DNA from: Echiichthys vipera
Lineage: Eukaryota; Chordata; Actinopteri; Perciformes; Trachinidae
DNA: 64,000 nt
Assembly (NCBI GenBank): GCA_963691815.1
Contig: OY829668.1
Coordinates: forward strand, 15,305,643 to 15,369,642
Direction of reading: 5' to 3'
The translations under genes were made by a program, and so were the position numbers. Positions 61,913-64,000 of this stretch are shown here, one piece after another. Position 1 is the first letter of the stretch. Each line of letters starts with the position of its first letter. A model generated the notes under the pieces. That model was not told where the DNA came from and did no database searches. It saw only the letters and a program-made list of their open reading frames with translations.

Positions 61913-64000
61913 GTGCATGTGTATGTGTATGTGTATGTGTGTGCATGTGTATGTGTGAGTGTATGTGTATGTGTATGATGATTAAGACATGACCAGCGGG
62001 GTGTCACGGAGCTCATGTATCCGCCTCATGAGGCCCTAAAGTCGGACATAGTAAGGATGAGTCCGGCCTCTTTGCCCTGGAGGCCCACTTCCAACACTCT
62101 GAATAACATTGAGTGTATGGTAAATGGACAGCGGGGTGTCACGGAGCTCATGTATCCGCCTCATGAGGCCTGGAGGCCCACCTCAAAAATAAAGGTTGTC
62201 CAATCTGCTCCAGGTTTTCAGGGCTGATAGCAGACCAAGGGTGGATACCGTTTCCCAAATATCAGCCTCCTAGCTATCACCAATCTCAAGATATAGTCAT
62301 ACCATGGCCACATTACAGGGCTACTGTATCTCCCAAGTGCCAACTAATTAAGAGATGGCACTGTAATATGTGTGTTCTGGGGTCCCCAGGAGTGTGCCCT
62401 GTTAATTTCAGCCCTATAGACCCTTTCCCTGGCATCCTGAGGTACCGGGCTCACCTGGCCTCAACTAAATTTGAACTGCGTGAAGGGAACGCTTTTAAGC
62501 CGTTCACCCTTCGACTCGTGGCGAAACACTTCTGTCTTCTGGGCTTCTGTCCACTTCTGGCATGTCGTACGGCTTTTGGACACAGGGCCAATTGAGTGTC
62601 TTTTTTGGTCTCATTTCTCCATGTTAGCCCAAATCGTGCATATTTCAACTGATATTGATAGAGCAGGATCCCATGATAGAATTATTGAAGCCTCAAGCCC
62701 TTGGGACCTACCGTTTGGCCAGGGGAGAGGAGTAAGGGTAAAATCTCAATGGCAACACCTTTGCCATTCAAAAAATCAAAACTTCTTGGTCCAATTTGAG
62801 GGGGTTCCCAGGGTCCCAGGTCCCCCAGATTTGGGGCAAACACTCATCTTGGGCCCCAGTTTAAGAATCTAGAAGATGGGAGCTGCAGGTGCTCCGGAAA
62901 CCGTTTTCACCCCTTTTGACTTATTCTCACCAGAAGGGTCTAAACCTTAACGGATCTGAGACCATCCCGAAAGCTTGGGCCATGACAGGTCACCTTGCTT
63001 TCTGAAAGAGCTACGGCCTTGAGCTTGACATATGTCATAAAAGGGCTGGCATGGAGCACATATGAGTTGGTTTGAGGTCTCCAAGTGCTTCTGAGCCTCC
63101 GCAGGGGGTCGCCAAAACCCTCCAAAAATGGATTTTCCCATTGTCATATCTCAGCCCTAGAAGCTCAGAATGATGTGAAACTTGGACTGGTTACTCAACT
63201 CACAGCCACAAATGAGTACCTAGAGCATTGAATCTCCAACTCATTTCCTTCCTAGCCAGGTTGCATCTGGCCTAGTTAGCAATGTCCTGGTGAAACGCCG
63301 TCAACACCAGGCTACTCCTGAGCTCCAGCTGATACTCTGGTATGATTTTGGAGTCTTAATTCAGTTCAGAAATGAAATTGTTACAACTATCTATACTGAC
63401 CATACGACTGTCAATTCAAACGTGTGGCCATTGTACACACCTTGGCCCAATGGCAACACGTCGCGTTAGGCCCCAAATCCGACCTTTTGATCCTTAAGAG
63501 GCCCTTTGAGCATGAAGACAGTAAGCTGTGAGGCTGAAACTCACAGCATGTATTCAGAAAGACCATATGCATGTGCCTTTAGAGTTACAGCGTCCCCCTC
63601 CATTGCTTTACCCATTTTTCAACATGTTTTGTACTGTAACTCAGAGACGGTAGGGAGGAGAGAGCTGATATTGATACATGTTGTTCCTTGATTGGACAGA
63701 AGTGTCCACTGTCAATTTCAGCTTGATTGGTCAATCCCTTGGGTAGATATGAAGGGTGTCAACTTCAGGCACCCTGGTCCCCATTCAATTGTATGGCGGG
63801 TGGGCCAAAGGAAACGACCTTTTGACCAATTAGGGGTCAATTGAGGGTCTTGGCAGTGGGCTGTGAGGCTGAAATTCACAGGATATGTTCACCAAGAACT
63901 GGGGAACAACATATCAGAGTTACAGATCCCTACTCCCTTGTTTAAGCACTGCCCCAGTATATTTTACACTATAACTCAGAGATGCTTAGGAGGAGGGAGC
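60787..64000. repeat. Tandem array unit, copy 8 (partial, 3214 bp)
   Basis: Cut by the window end before the tRNA region. It matches copy 7 in the single TACTG block, CTCGTGGCG and the variants near 63699-64000. It differs at the start of the unit (AGAACGG and an otherwise private AAAAGG at about 61157). Confidence 0.98.
61587..61977. repeat. TG/TATG microsatellite, copy 8
   Basis: Same length. Matches the copy 6 version. Confidence 0.97.

Noticed and set aside
1..64000. CRISPR array or bacterial/phage operon
   Set aside because: Repeats are 8.7 kb units without short direct repeats and unique spacers. There are no bacterial genes, and the tRNA and splice features are eukaryotic.

Overview
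The window is one tandem array. A unit of about 8.68 kb repeats head to tail seven times, followed by the first 3.2 kb of an eighth copy. The copies start at 1, 8689, 17367, 26055, 34738, 43416, 52104 and 60787, with lengths 8688, 8678, 8688, 8683, 8678, 8688 and 8683 bp, then a 3214 bp partial copy. They are nearly identical: by eye there are only scattered substitutions plus two small indels. The sequence looks like nuclear DNA of a vertebrate, most likely a teleost fish. The grounds are eukaryotic tRNA genes with internal A and B boxes, a spliced IS630/Tc1/mariner-type transposase of a kind I know from fish genomes, a long TG/TATG microsatellite, and no host protein-coding gene. The species cannot be named from the sequence.

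Layout of one unit (unit 1 coordinates): 1-197 is the right end of a DNA transposon; 200-700 is satellite-like sequence containing one copy of a ~386 bp duplicated module; 801-1191 is a TG/TATG microsatellite; 1208-5410 is noncoding sequence made of old, diverged internal duplications, including a three-copy block at about 4522-5235; 5715-5735 is a GC-rich hairpin; 5815-5870 is a decayed tRNA-like relic; 6201-6272 is a tRNA-Gln(CTG)-like gene on +; 6725-6796 is an intact-looking tRNA-Glu(CTC) on -; 6895-6921 is a tRNA 3'-end fragment; 6930-7286 is a CpG-rich segment with three consecutive hairpins; 7287-7558 is the other half of the 386 bp module, split by the transposon; 7559-8885 is the transposon itself, running into the next copy. 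To find any segment in another copy add 8688, 17366, 26054, 34737, 43415, 52103 or 60786. Subtract 5 after unit position ~1540 in copies 4, 7 and 8, and subtract 10 after ~7540 in copies 2 and 5.

The only plausibly functional genes are the tRNA-Glu copies (7) and perhaps the tRNA-Gln copies (7), which face each other 452 bp apart. The transposon keeps matched terminal inverted repeats, TA target duplications and the N-terminal DNA-binding part of a two-exon transposase, but has lost the catalytic region. The array probably grew by unequal exchange or a related amplification of the whole unit, not by transposition, because the complete unit including tRNAs repeats. Variant patterns show a three-copy higher-order period of 26,049 bp and at least one chimeric copy. 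Protein-like reading frames outside the transposase are shared only because the DNA is duplicated, and none resembles a protein I know.
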